A DNA stretch of 64,000 nt from Pipra filicauda (Eukaryota; Chordata; Aves; Passeriformes; Pipridae): assembly GCF_003945595.2 (NCBI RefSeq), contig NW_024104376.1:4092001-4156000 (forward strand), written 5' to 3'. Positions within the stretch are counted from its first letter, which is position 1, and every line of letters starts with the position of its first letter. The position numbers were made by a program, and so were the translations under genes. The notes below the pieces were generated by a model that worked only from the letters and a program-made list of their open reading frames with translations, ran no database searches and was not told where the DNA came from. Positions 1 to 13,021 of this stretch are shown here, in pieces.

Positions 1-3000
1 TGATTTTACATTTCCTCTCCTGCTATATGTATTTTTTCAGCTTCACTTACATGGGTGTTTATCCCGAAGCAGCCTCTCCTCCCCCAGCTTCCTATTCCCC
101 CTCCTTACTCCCTGTGAATAAGACCTCTCTGTCTAAAGCAGCAATTGATGAAGAGCCTCAAGAGTACTCATTTCTCGTCCACCCCCTTTTTTGATGCACT
201 GATTATCCTCTTGTTGGATCAATAGCCCATCTGCTTTTAGAAGTTTTCTAGAATTCTGAAGCTAAATTAAAACAGAGAGAATCAATCCTTAGTTAATTTA
301 CCCAACCAAACAATTTATTTCTCTCTTCTGATCTGCCATCATGTGAATTATACAATGCTGACATACTGTGAGGCCTTCCCAGACAAAGTAAGCAATTTTA
401 TAATGCTAAATTATCTTCTTTATTAGTAACTCTCAAATGTGACAAACCAGGAGATTTATTTTATAATGTTGCATAGTCCTTGGCTGAACTTGTTAAAACT
501 CCCAGCTATTGTAATGGAGTAATTTGTTAATTAACAGTGGGTTTTGCTTTGTTTTTAATGGACTTTCGGGATACATTTCAGACTTAGATTAAGATTAGTG
601 AAAAAAAAGAGTTCCCCTTAATTATTTCAAATTGAGTGTTATGCTAATAGTAAACAATTAGTTCTTTCCTGACTGAAAATTAATGTTCTATAAATAATTA
701 CAAAACCAAGCTGTTATATGAGTCCCAAAAGGAGCTGCCAGACTTGGTGGTTAACCCACAAGAAAGAGTTGTGAATCTTTTCCATGGTCTCACACTTTGT
801 GAAAATTAGGCATGAGCCTTGGTGGTTTTTTTAGGGTTTTTCTATCCTGAATGAAAAAAAAATTAAAGAGATAGATAGATAGATAGGTAGATAGATACTG
901 TTAGATAACCTGCAGAGGGAATTTTTGATGGCAAAACTTTGTGGTCTTACGGTTTGCCAATTCTCAGGACACTTCTCAAATCAAAACTTAATTAGAATAT
1001 TAAAGTCTGTCCCAGTAGAGATTTCTGCCGTGTAAGGCTTTGTAGTCACTTTTGCATAGGGAAAACTGGGAACACAGAAAGCTGAATTATATCAGTTGAT
1101 CCCTGTTTAAGTTCAGTTGATAAGGTATGAGACCAATGTACATCCTCTTTAGAACACCTAATTCTCTCACTGAACTCCTAGGAGTTAAGATATTCCTTTT
1201 TATAGCTGCAAAAGTTTCGTTATTCATTTTCATTGATATTAGCTTTTTGTTATGATCCTGAGCTCTTCAGCATTTTTCCATGCCTTTACAGTTGTCCTCT
1301 TCAGTCAGTGGAAAGGGAGAGACGCCTCTCATGCTTAAATCAGTAAAAGGCAGAATCTTTAAATTCACAGGGTAAGGGATTTCTCATCAGCAAAGGCAAA
1401 GTTCATGTTGGCAGGGGAAGCAGAACAACTCCTCTGAGCATCATCATCACTAAATAACTCATGAGGACAAAAAACAGTGCCCTGACCTTGCAGCAGTCTG
1501 TCTTGGTCCTGCATGACCTGTCCCCAATCCATTCCTCTGCCAGAACGTCCCATGGGGTGGAGGAGTGATGCATGCAGCCAGGAGTCAGGTCTCCCAGACG
1601 TTGCCTTCTCAGAGGATGCAACCCTACAACGTGCACAGACATTTGGTCAGTGGTGGAAGAGAAAAACCTGATAGGAAGGTGTCAGCCCTGGGGAACAAGT
1701 ACACTGGGACTTGAAAACATTGCTGGGGGTTTCCCTCCGTCCTGTTGCACCAGCTTCTCACAGAGACACCAGTGCTGCTCTGAATCTCTCTCATGTGTCT
1801 CCAAACCGAAGTTTTGCCACTTCCACTTTTGTACTTTGATTAACTACTACTCGGCCCCTGTTTGAAGCCTCCCCAGTGATGTGTTGTGTCTTGCACAGCA
1901 CAGTAGAGCCACAGAAATCAATAAAATTTGCAATAGACTCTTGCCTCAGTTTCCTTCTCATTCCTGAGCATTAACTTGAAGTCTGCCAAAGCCTATGATA
2001 ATCCTTTCTTTCCTCTCAGCTACTGCCTTGTTCTGGCATGAGGGAAGAAACCAGAGATTCCTCAGAAGAGATGTGACATTTTGTTCCTTGTCATCTCCAC
2101 TCTCCATGCAGCCTATATCTTTTGCCTATGTGTTAGCCAGCTAAAAAATAAGCCCCCAAGTCCTACAGACCAGCACTTCAAGTATCCAGAGGCCTTTGTT
2201 AAAGGGTTGATGGATCTTGATGTCCAAGAAGCGCCCAAGCCACAACAAAGTCATAGGAGAAAAAAACATAACAGCATTAACTTAGAGCTTGATGGGTATG
2301 TGTTTTCCTAATGTTCCTCCCAGATTTGCGTCAATCCTGAGGTCCTCCTCTAAGCCCAAGTTCTCAGGTGAGAGGGAGATGAGTTCTGTCTGCTCTGTAA
2401 GTAAAATAAGATTTCAATTTGCTGTCAGAGCTTTAATTAAAACACTTATAGATCAACCTTACCGTGGCAAATTGTCTGCCCCACTATTACTATAGGAAGA
2501 CGAATGTTAGCTGTGAAAACAGGCAAAGTACACTCCCCTAGACTAATGTGTAATTTCATAGCCATTGATTTTTGACTTTGAAATTCTCCCACATGCTTCT
2601 GGGAATTGGAACTTGTTACAGGTAACCTCACAGCAGCTTTTGCAATTTTTTAAATCTTTTGTGAATGTGCAGGAAGAGCCATCTTGCCCATTCACATTTT
2701 TCCACGGCAGGTATTACATACAGGCACCTCCACCCCCAAGTTCTGAAACCCAGACTAATTGTTGGATGACTGTATTTAACAGATAATACATAATCTACAG
2801 CTTTAATTCCTATGGGATATTGATAAACAACAACTATCTCTTGCTGTAAGAGTAAGGAGATAATTCTGCAGTTAGTCTCAGTATCAGCTTTCTTTTTGGT
2901 AATTATGAAAAGTCAAATTGTGTACCAGGATAAATTTAGTTATTAGGACGAAACTGTTTATGCCAGTGAGTTACATTAAGAGAGCACAAAATGTAAGTAA

Positions 3001-6000
3001 CTATTACTGACTTGAAAGCAGGCATGTGATTTAGTATATAACAGGCTATTTGAAATGGTTACATAACTAAATGGGCAATTTTACTATCAAAATTAGCCAT
3101 TTAACCCACATAAACATTGTGATGCTTTTGGTAAATGCTGGTAAATCAGCCAGTGGAGCACCTGAGCACCTCAGAATCCCTGAGACATCATCTTCAGATC
3201 ACTTCCCTGGAGCAGCCACTTTAATCTTGACTGTCACTTCTCTGCTGTTTGCTCTGCCCAATGCAGCAGGATGTCAACAACTCTCTCAACACTCCCTTAA
3301 ATGTGGAGCCATGAGCAGGAGTGAAGAGTAAGCTATGCACAGGGGGTCTGAGCCACAGACAGACACCCAAATTTCTTGTGGTTTTTGGATGGCTAAGTGG
3401 ACTGTCCAATGTCACATAAATCAATGGCAAAGCACCAGGTTTAACTGAAACCCTGTATCACTCTTCATTCAGCAGCTGTACAATGGATTTCTGTAAGGAC
3501 ATGTCATACATACTCCGTCTCAGAAGCACCTCCTCAGGTCACTCAGGCAGGAAAGATACAAGGAATGAAGAAAGACAGAATCACCAGAGAGATGGGGGAC
3601 AGGAACCTTTTCTAACCAGAAGAAAATGCTCTTGCGGTTGTCCATTGCTTTAGATTTGCACCACACCATCTGCACCATAATGACGGGACCACTTGAAAGT
3701 GCTGTTAGTCAGAATGCATCTCCTGGCAGTCTCTGTGATGGTCCAGTTGTAGCATGTTAAGCAGAACAGAAATAGACTGCGCTAGTGTCAGTGTGTTCAC
3801 ACTGTCAGTGGTGGAAGAGGATGAGAGACACCAATTTGACCAGGTAACACACAAAGTTCAGGACAGAGGTCAGGGTGGGGTCCACAGCTGCTCAGGCTCA
3901 GCTGGACCTTGGTACAAAGCCTGCAAACCCAATGCTCCAACCACTCATACCACAAGACCTCATGGCACAATAATTGTGCCCTGACCACAGCTACTCAAAG
4001 ACCTGCCCTAGCAAATCTGGGCCTGGTTGTAACCGCATTTATCTATGGTCTGAGTTAAACCCATCAAGAGAGAAAGACTATACCAGCATAGCTGCGATCA
4101 AGAGTCCAGCCCAGCTTGCTACAGGAAGATGAGAAGACAGCCTAATGGTTATGCAGTTTTCCAGCAATATCCAGCATTATCTGGGACCTACATTGAATTA
4201 AAGTACTTACGTATATGCACTAGACATGCAATTGCATTAATCTCATTCACTGGCTTTATTTACGTACTTAATATTAGTGGCATTTTTTTCCTTCTGCCAT
4301 GGGATTGTCAAAGACATCTTGTCCATCAGTGCAAATGTGAGGACTTAATTCCAGCTACTGTATGCGTGGCCTCAGGGCACTGATGAGCAGAACAGTGTGG
4401 TTTGATTAACCAAGTTCCTGTCTATGTTGTCAGCTGAGTCCCCCTGAAGAAACATAGTCCAGCTGCTTCTTGTGCCATTATACACTTAGATTTGCCTTTA
4501 TTATACAATAAATGAGGAATAAAGGGTAAACAAGAAGGTGAGGGTTTTATTGAACTCCTTTACTGTGACTACTGCTTCTACTGGCATTTCCTTTGACTTT
4601 TGACCTTTCTTGATGCAAAGGCTCTGGCCTCCTTGCAGCTAAGCTGCGGCTTTCTCTGAAGTACATGAGCTGTAATGTGATACCTGCGGATATGGTACCA
4701 AGGGTAATTAAGATGTTTGTTGACTTTGGTTCTGCCCCCACCAGTGTGCAGTTACGTCCATAGGAAACCAGTGTTTGCTTGCTGATGAGGTGCCAAACAC
4801 TGGTGCATAAAATCATCAAAGTTCCTAGTCTTCAATGTTCTATGCTTCTTCATTACTAATTGAATAAAATTAAAGTCAGTGTATTTGGCGAAGAACACAC
4901 GAAGGTTCCATTTACAATGCAGGAAACAAACATTTATAAATTGGTTATAGAGTGAGGACAGTATTTGGCTTAATCTCTGATGGTAAACACCCAAGGCATC
5001 ATGGAATTATTCAGTCTTGCAAGAGTAAGGCCAGATGAAATGCACTTGGCCAAGTATCAATGTCTCCTAGAAAAGATTATAGTGCACCCTAAATGCTGCT
5101 AAAGCTAGTAATCAGTTCTCCACTGACTTGAGCTAGCCACACCTGATGACTGACTTTTTACTTACAGTTCAGTGAGATTAATCCTCCTTTTATATCCTGA
5201 GCAATTTTCACTACCATGGTTTCTTTTCATTGTTCATAAGTGATTTCATACCTCCACACATCTAGAGATCTTTCATGACACAGATGACTTCAGCAATTTC
5301 CACTTCTCCTGGTTCTCCGTCTTGTGATACAAACACCCTCAGCCTCTCCCTTTTTTAGTTCTGTGGATATGGAACACAATTGATGTTGCTGATCTTTTCT
5401 GCTCATTTTCTTGTTCTTCTCCTCTCTATCTCACTTTCTATACCATGCTAGTTCTGATGGCTTTAATTTTTTTTTTCCTAGAGGGCTTTGATAAACAGGA
5501 GATCATTGGGAAGTTATCATGAATGTAGACTGTCAGGAAAGGGGCAAACTGGATGTTCCATGGACCTTCCTTGCATCTGATTTCAAGGTCTGAACTAAAT
5601 CATCAACATGATCCTTTCAGTCTGATATTTCTAACATTTAATGACACATGGGGATTTCTATCTGCTTTGAATAGGACGCTGTGGGGCTCAAAAATGAAGT
5701 AACAGGTATAAAACATAATAGAAACAGTGAATTTGTATAACTCTGACAGAGTGATCCAAGACATTCAGGTACTTCCTTTGAGGCACGGAACTAGGAGAAA
5801 TTATTGTAGTTTTCCTAATTTTACCTGGAAGCGAATATTACTGCAGGAAAGTTAGATTGAAATCTTCCCCAGTATTCGATTTGGCAGCTCCAAAATCACT
5901 GGAAGCTGGCAGTGTGCTTTGGGAAAAGCATAAGGTCTACTGGAAGCTGGTAAAACAAGACTGTTGAGAATGAACAGTTGAGGAATTGGATTAGTTGGCA

Positions 6001-6579
6001 GATTATTTGTAGTGTAACTGATAACAAGGTCAGAGTAAGGTTATTGGAGCATGGGGTTTGACTTTGCAAAAAGACATGATACTTGCAGGTCAAGTCAAAA
6101 CTGTTTTTCAAATGAAAATTCACTAAGACCAAGGGAAATCCAATTTAAAATGAATACTGGAGTGCAAAGATGGACTGCAAAGGTCATCAAATGGTCCAGA
6201 CAAAATTTACTTGTAGAAAATGTATCATTTAATCACAACAAAATGGAAAGAGGTCCATTGCCAGAAGAATGTGGCTGCACAGAGAACACACACAGCTTGA
6301 AGCCATCAGATTCATGTTTTCTGTGTCGTCTGTCAGGCAGCAGTCCAGTAACTTCCTTGTGGTTGTTTACTTCTGAGCTAACTACCTTGATTTCCTTTAT
6401 CACCAGTGGAGAAAAACAGGTTCTTCTCAAGCATAATTCATCTCACAGTGAGATAGACATCTAAAACACATCACAGGAATAACGTTTTGAAAAGTGCTGT
6501 TTCTCTCCATCGACTATGAAAAAGTCATGGGTGACTGGCTGATATGCATATGCTTCTACATCATGGACATCTAAGCCAA
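1..6579. other. Non-coding unique DNA, no gene recognised
   Basis: This stretch is AT-rich and shows no CpG-rich promoter, no recognisable protein family and no RNA gene. All open frames are short and look random, the longest being a 137-codon plus-strand frame at 6051-6464 without good splice limits. A GATA microsatellite lies at 868-897. The only segment with exon-like limits is 2112-2295, treated as a finding. Blocks near 400-700 are AT-rich with TAAT-type motifs but nothing that proves regulatory function. It could equally be intergenic or intronic DNA. Confidence 0.7.
868..897. repeat. (GATA)n microsatellite
   Basis: About seven copies of the tetranucleotide GATA, with one GATA-to-GGTA change near the middle, directly after an A-rich stretch. 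Seen directly. It would be a natural length-polymorphic marker. Confidence 0.9.
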
Positions 6580-7335
6580 AGCAAGATTAATCCAGGAAGA
6601 GAGCACTCATCAGTCACCATCATGGGCAAAACAGGCTCAACTTGAATTTACTAATCAAATCAGAGTAGGATAATGAAAAATAAAACCAAATTTTAAAGTA
6701 CCTCCCCCCAACCCTCCTTTCTTCCCAGGTTCAACCTCACTCCCCATTTTGTCTCTTTCCTCCCCCTCAGTGGCACAGGGGATGTGGGCTGAGGACAGTT
6801 CATCACATATTGTCTCTGCCGCTCCTTCCTCCTCTGCAGGAGTCCTCACACTCCTCCCCGCCTCCCATGCTGGGTCCCTCCTGTGGGAGACAGTCCTTCA
6901 TGAATTTCTCCAGGGCGAGTCCTTCCCATGGGTTGCAGTTCTTCACAAACTGCTCCCACAAGGGTCCCCCACAGGGTCACAAGTCCTGCCAGCAAACCTG
7001 CTCCAGCCTCGTCTCCTCTCTCCGCTGAGCTACAGGCCCTGCCAGGAGTCTGCCGCTCACAGGCTTCCCACATGGTCACAGCCCCCTTCAGGCTCTGGCT
7101 TGGGTTCCCCCACGGGCTGCAGGAGGATCTCTGCTCCACCATGGACCTCCATGGGCTGCGGGGGCAGAGCTGCCTCACCATGGGCTGCACCACGGGCTGC
7201 AGGTGTGCCAGCAGCTGGGCAGAGGCTGCAAAGACAGGTACCTGAAGTGAAGCGTTGTGAGCATCCTCAGCGTCTATCATTGATCCCATAAACCAGGATC
7301 TCATAGCCCCTTGGTATAAGAAGACCTCACACATC
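6580..7335 (-). mobile_element. Degraded avian LTR-like (ERVL-type) repeat fragment
   Basis: A GC-rich island of about 750 bp in AT-rich surroundings, read on the minus strand. From 7335 downwards it has a leader with the phrases gagatcctggtttatggg and gaggatgctcacaacg. Next comes a block of imperfect internal repeats built around phrases such as gggaaggactcgccctgg, gggggacccttgtgggagc and cagcccatggaggtccatgg. It ends with an AT-rich tail containing tttggttttatttttcat and ctactctgatttgattagta. I recognise this order as a high-copy repeat of bird genomes that ends in an LTR-like tail; the exact family name is not certain. It breaks off near 6580, where the match to the remembered tail stops. 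Frames of 162 and 180 codons run through it on opposite strands because of its composition; they are not host genes. No viral gene is present. Confidence 0.6.
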
Positions 7336-10300
7336 CCTGTTTTTTCCTGTTAACTGAAATGAGCAATAAGACTGAACTTTGGGTCAGTCCTACAGTCAAA
7401 GACATGCTACTATACCATTAAAAGCAATGACACTGGAGAGAGGGACAATCCCTTGCAAAAAGGATCTTCCTAAAAAAAGGAGAAGAAGTGTAGGAGAAAG
7501 AAGGAAAACAAAAGAAAGAAATAATTTTTTTCTTTTTCTCAGCTAAGGAGGAGGATGTGGTTTCAATTTTGATCATTCTAATTTTAAATGATGCAACGGA
7601 CACAAAGTCACCCCGCACGACTATGTTTAAAAATACACATTTGTCCCTTTGCCTTTTTCTGATCAATCTTTGAGATGTGAGTAATTTAACCCACACAAAA
7701 CTGAATCTGTCAGCAGACACCTTTCCTGACCACTGCATAATGAGCCCCAGAGATCAGTCGGTCACTCAACATTATGACAGGGGTATCTCCTCCACAGTAT
7801 CCTGCAGATGTGGAGGATGGACACAAAAAATTTACCTATCCAATAGAATATGAATACCAGGGTCTCTCCTTCAATCTGATGAATTCTTTAACCTTTTAAT
7901 AAGGGACTATTATGTAATAACTCTCAAGCAGATTTGGTTTACTTAAACCTAAGTATCTGATGTTGTTTGAGATGCCCTTGTATATCTGAAATAGATAGAT
8001 GTGGTCACACTGCTAGATATGACACACAACCTACATGAAACTTATGCCCTTCACCAGAAGCTGAAGGTCGGGTGGGACAAGGCAGGGCATCTGAAATGTC
8101 ACCAGACTCTATATTTAGGCTAATGACTGATGTGGAATACAAGTAAATCAAAACCTGTCCTAAGCAAGATTCTTCTCTGTCAGCAAAGTTGAATCCCCTC
8201 ATCCTTCAGGGGAAGCTTAACTATCACCTGGGACTTCATTTGGAAACATGCCAATGCAGATTTCCTGAAATTTCTATTCTAACCTTTCTTAGGCCGTTCC
8301 TACCCATTTTGGCCCATGATTATTTTCTCTAAGCTGAAGAGTCACGAGTGGAAAGATACAGGTACCTTGGTTTGATTGTCAGTGAGCTAAAGAACACCCT
8401 GGAGAAGGCCATCTCTCTCTCCCTCTATACTGTAACAGCTCATCTGGTAAAATCTTTCAGTTTGGCTTCTGAATTGAGTAGATAAACCATGTGGATGAGT
8501 CTAAACATTAAAGCTTATTAGTCTAAGTTGGGAGTGCCACATGCATGATAAATTTTCTCCTTTTTCAGTCCAGAATTAGGCTCAGAGTATTTGCAAGGTA
8601 CGTGTATTTAGAAAAAAAATATCATCTAAGACTGAATTTCTCCTGTTCTTGACAGGGGCTTCTGTGAGTACATCTACCTATAAGGAATCAATAGCTGCCA
8701 GCTGACTAATGTGACTGAGTGAAGGTCTCACTGTCTGTGTTGATAGACATGATTAATTGTGGAGGGTCAGCTCAAGCATATCCTGCAACTGGGTAAAGGT
8801 GGCACTAATGCAAATTGGTCAGCTGGGAATAAATATCATTAATTCCATATGACATGACAGATAAACAGCCTATGGAGAGGCATGCATTTACAAAGCCTCG
8901 AAAGACTAACTTGTGTAGGGTTTATCCTGAGATAGCAATAAAGGTAATCAATTTGGACTTAAAGATGTTCCCAGAGATATGATGAACCAATTGAGATGAA
9001 TGGTTAAACCATGTACCTGCTAGCTTGCATTGTATCACAGTCAGTCAGAAGTAACTGGCATTATAAAGAGCAAAGTTTGTACTGCACACTTGGCCATCAG
9101 TGACACTTCTGCTTCACAGAAAGTAGCAGGGGTTCAGAAAAATATTAGTGTCAGATGAGTAAAAAAAGTGAAAAAACCCACCAAATAATTCACAAGGCTG
9201 AATGCCTCCATCCACCCATTCCCAGAGCTCATTACAATTTCTAGGAAAGTTGAATTATCTGGGACTATCCTGTTCACCCTTTCTTCTACCCCTGAGCCTC
9301 CAATTCAGATATAAGACAGGCTGCTTCCTTGGCAAGGATCAGTGAGAGCAGCTGAACATGCCACTGGACTCCCAGATCAGTAGGTACTCACTATATTTTC
9401 AAGTTCCCAAAAGAGAACTCAACATTTTCATGCAAAACTTATGTTTTCCTTAATGCAAATTTTAGGTCTGCAAAACTAGCATATCCTAGTAGTAAAATTT
9501 CACCTCTATAGACAAAGAAAAATTCTGGAAAAGACAGTATTAGCCTCTCTCCCTCTGACTTTTGTCTTTCCTCTCTGTACCCATACAATCCCTGAGACAC
9601 AGGCACTGAGTCATGGCTGGAATTATTAAGTACATATCAATTAACAAAAAATAATAGTTTCCCATGAGTAATAAGAGCTCTACAGCAGTGTGCTCATAAT
9701 AATGTAATTACTGGTGGGGGTCTCTTTTCTTGGAACAAGTAATAAACTGACATCAATCACTTGCACTTTCCACACGGTTACATTTCTTTCATTAAGAAAT
9801 CTTGCTTTATGTACAGAGTAAGCCTGTTTTTTTGGGTCCTAACAAATATTTAAAATACAAATCTTCTATAACTAGAAGACTAGATAACTATTGTCTGATA
9901 ACTAAGCCTAATCTGCAATGAAAAACTCGCATAAAATTGATCAAGAGCTTCATACAGCAAAAGCCCAGATGCCATGAGCTGATGTGACTTTACAAACATT
10001 TTGCAAAGCAGATGCTCACTACCTTTTGTAATGCCTCAACATGAGCACCTTAATACATCATTGCAAGCTCCAGACCACCACATCCACCAGTCCTTTGCCT
10101 TCTATCATAACTCTGTGTTTAGATCTCCATAGATCGGAATGTGGTTACTTTGTACTCTGAACATATTGAGAGGGTACCACTTATTAGCACAAGTAATTTT
10201 AGTTTTTATTCTTTTTCTTATATTAAGTGACTGTTTTCAAAGTAGATTACATGAAACATAAGAAATCAAGCTCTGTAATAAAAGATCATTTGCTCAGCTG

Positions 10301-11450
10301 CGCTGCTTGAAAATGGAGAGATTTTCACTAACTGTGACATGAGCAGAGAAGTCAGTGGCTGCTTGCAACTCTGAAATCCCTGTTCTCCTGACAACAGGTT
10401 CCCATCCAGGAACATGTCCAGCACCTTCCTTTGGTACCAAAGGAAACTAGCAGATACTTTGCTGGGGAGGGGAACAATTTGTCAAACTGACTCTATATAG
10501 GCTGGAAAGTACTTGTTCTTTCTCTATCCAGAGAACTGATGATTGAGACAAGACAAATGGTGTTTCATTTGCCCTAAGAAAATACTGCAGTGCTAGATAA
10601 GAAAGGGAACACAGATACTTGACTGGATCTCCTCATGCCCTTCATCATACCAAAAATGAAAGACGAACAAGTTCCTTTCTGAAACCTCATATTCCTACCT
10701 ATGTTTATAACCAAAAGTATACATAGGAAATTATGTCTACCCAATTCTAATTTGGAAAATACTACATTTACCTTCTTTCTTTATTTTTCAAAGGGCTGAT
10801 CTCACAAATTTTTTAATTTACTTCCACTGCAGAGTCTGAGAATTGATTTCTAAAAGCTTTCAAGGAGAAAGTAAGGGGGAAGTTTTACTAGTCATGTCAA
10901 AGACTGTTCTATTTGCTGCACAAAGAGGAAGTCTGAAATAATCTGAATTCCAAGAAATAGTTAAAATAAAAATGTCACCTCAGCTGATTAGAGGCACAAA
11001 AAATGAGACTCTTCTTCCCTAACTTTGCCTGTGATATGAGTTTCCATCTAAGCAGAGTGTCCAGGCTCTCTTTACAGATAGTTTAGGGAGTGCAACACTT
11101 TTAAATAACGTGGGTGACCACTTTAGGAAATGCCCTCAATTCCCCGAACTCTGCTGACAACTCTCCACTGATTGTAAAGGCAGCCCAGGTGACCAGCTGA
11201 GATATAGATTACTACACTGTAGACAACTACTTTAAGCAGATAAATCCCTCAACTCCCTTAAGGCCCTGTGCTTCTGGGAAGGGGGGGATGGTTAAGACCT
11301 GAGGTACCAAACTGTCTTCATTTTGCAGGACTTCCAATACGTGTATCTTCTGGGGCATAAGATATTGAGAGGCAACTGAGAGATGGTTGTTTGCAACTTT
11401 GCCACAGTGTTCTGCACAAGTGATGATCATGTTTTGAATCTGAACGTTTA
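7336..11450. other. Non-coding unique DNA, no gene recognised
   Basis: No protein family, RNA gene or transposon was recognised. Only one 65-codon and one 106-codon minus-strand frame occur, neither with exon limits. Between about 8.74 and 9.01 kb the sequence is complex and carries a perfect POU octamer (ATGCAAAT at 8808-8815) followed by a TAAT motif, so it is a weak candidate for a regulatory element. About 3 kb (8.2-11.2 kb) has no open frame of 60 codons, as expected for non-coding DNA. Confidence 0.7.
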
Positions 11451-11499
11451 GGGGAGATGGGAATTGGGCAGAGAGGGGAGATGGGGTTTGGGAATAGGG
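11451..11499 (+). other. Predicted G-quadruplex motif
   Basis: Seven runs of three or four G on the plus strand, at 11451-54, 11459-61, 11466-68, 11475-78, 11483-86, 11490-92 and 11497-99. The loops are 4, 4, 6, 4, 3 and 4 nt. Any four consecutive runs satisfy the usual rule of G3+ with loops of 1-7. The run arises partly from a repeated ggggagatggg phrase (at 11451 and 11475). A CR1 tail starts about 20 bp downstream. Confidence 0.75.
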
Positions 11500-11519
11500 T
11501 GCATAGACGGAGGAATTAA

Positions 11520-11596
11520 AGAGTCATGGAATCGTAGAATATCCTAAATTGGAAAGGACTGACAAAGTTTCAAGTTCAACTCCTGGAGCTCCAGGG
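11520..11596 (-). mobile_element. CR1 LINE 3'-end fragment
   Basis: The plus strand reads gtcatggaatcgtagaatat, then tggaaaggactgac, then agttcaactcctgg. This is the reverse complement of the CR1 3' terminus (the octamer-like tail preceded by the 'tccaactcctgg' motif). Only about 75 bp is left, with several substitutions, so it is a heavily 5'-truncated and old copy inserted in minus orientation. Similarity fades after about 11596. Confidence 0.75.
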
Positions 11597-11787
11597 CTGG
11601 ATTATGGTTGAAAAAAGAGAGGAGAAAATATTTGGCAGGAGACAGAAGATGAAAAAAAGGAATAGAATTTAAAAGAGGATGATAGGTAAACCCATGGGGA
11701 TGGGCTGTCAAGGGAAGAACAGGAGAATTTGCTGTCTACAGAGGAACTGGGAGTTATAACTCCTTGCTTGAGGCTCCTCTCACTGGC

Positions 11788-11832
11788 AAAATAAATGAAT
11801 AAATGAATAAACAAATAAATAAATAAACAAAA
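11788..11832. repeat. (AAAT/GAAT)n microsatellite
   Basis: Tandem AAAT units with interspersed AATG and AAAC variants over about 45 bp. Seen directly. On the minus strand it produces the repetitive FLFIYLFI-type reading inside a 110-codon frame, which is therefore spurious. Confidence 0.85.
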
Positions 11833-12903
11833 GTCTGATTTTATTCTTGCTTCAATCATAACTAAAACACCTAAGCAGACCTGTGTTGCTCTCCTGGAGG
11901 AGCAATTCCTGGAGATCCTGGAGATCCACAGCATTCAACTGTGTGAATAGACTGCACTTCCCAAATGTATACAGTAAATCAATGCCTATTAATTCACATT
12001 TCAACTCACGAGGATCTCTCTATGAAACCTGTGTATGTCCCCACAGGTTCCCCACTTCCCCTCCTCTTCCATTGCCACTGCTGGGATTTGCCTTCTTGGG
12101 TCTAGTTGATTCAAAATTAAAAGCTGAAATAGTGCTGCAAATTAACGACTGCAAAAGCCAGCAGCAACCGCTGTGGCTGTTCCCCTTCCAAAATTAAGGA
12201 GAGTTTGCCATCTAGAGGAGAAGCAAGAATTTTGACCTCTGGTGGGAGCAGCTTTTGATTTGAGTACATAGTTCAGTATTACAAACTGGGCAGCAGGACA
12301 ACGACAGACTCACACCACATAAGGAAGAGGGTTAGTTGTTTCTCTCCAAGTCTGGGACAAATAGTCATTTTCTTATCTAAATTGTGCAAGCTGAAACAGC
12401 CAGACAGTTTAATTAAGCTCAGCAGATAGATAGCGTTCACATTCAGCAGAGGAAAAACCTTGCCAGAGACTATTTTTTCGGCCAGTTTGCTCCACTAGGC
12501 ATGTAGCACAGCTGGGATGATAACCAGTAAAGGGTAATTTTTTCTTTTTTTCCAATGCAACTGGGTGTTGGCTGCAAATTTCTGCTGAACTCCAAAGCTT
12601 CATCCCGTGAGAGTGGAAATTTTCCATTTTTACACCCAGATTACACAGAAAATTAATTACTTCTCTCCAGTTTGAATCCTTCACCAGTATATTTCCTTCA
12701 TGATAAATATTAAAATGTGCTGTCAGGGTTTCTTTTTTTCTCCTGGCAAAACTAGGAGGGTTTTCTTCTTTGCTTTATTTTCTTTTCCCTTCTGGTGTTT
12801 CTTGACTGCATTAAGATATCCTGTTCTTGCAAGCCTTGAGCTTCTATCCATACTGTGGCTCTGCATTTCACTTCACTTGAAAATATTCTTGTTTCCTGAG
12901 GGA

Positions 12904-12960
12904 GGAAGGACTAGATGTCCTCAAAGGCTCCCTTCTATCCACCATTTCTGTGATCCTGTG
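12904..12960 (+). mobile_element. CR1 LINE terminal fragment (probable)
   Basis: The order ggaaggactagatgtcctca, ggctcccttctatcc, ccatttctgtgatcctgtgg follows the CR1 3' terminus ('ggactagatga...tcccttccaac...ttctgtgattctgtg'). About 57 bp survives. It is short enough that a chance match cannot be fully excluded, but three motifs occur in the right order and spacing. Confidence 0.55.
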
Positions 12961-13021
12961 GAGCACAGACAGAGATCAGAGCAGTTCCTGCTCCACACAA
13001 CACACCTTTAAACATCATGGA

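Noticed and set aside
6749..7291. 180-codon plus-strand frame and 162-codon minus-strand frame (6846-7334)
   Set aside because: Both lie inside the GC-rich avian repeat; openness on both strands comes from composition and internal repetition, not from a host gene.
11602..11934. 110-codon minus-strand frame with repetitive FLFIYLFI-type stretch
   Set aside because: The repetitive part is the AAAT microsatellite read in reverse; no other protein character.
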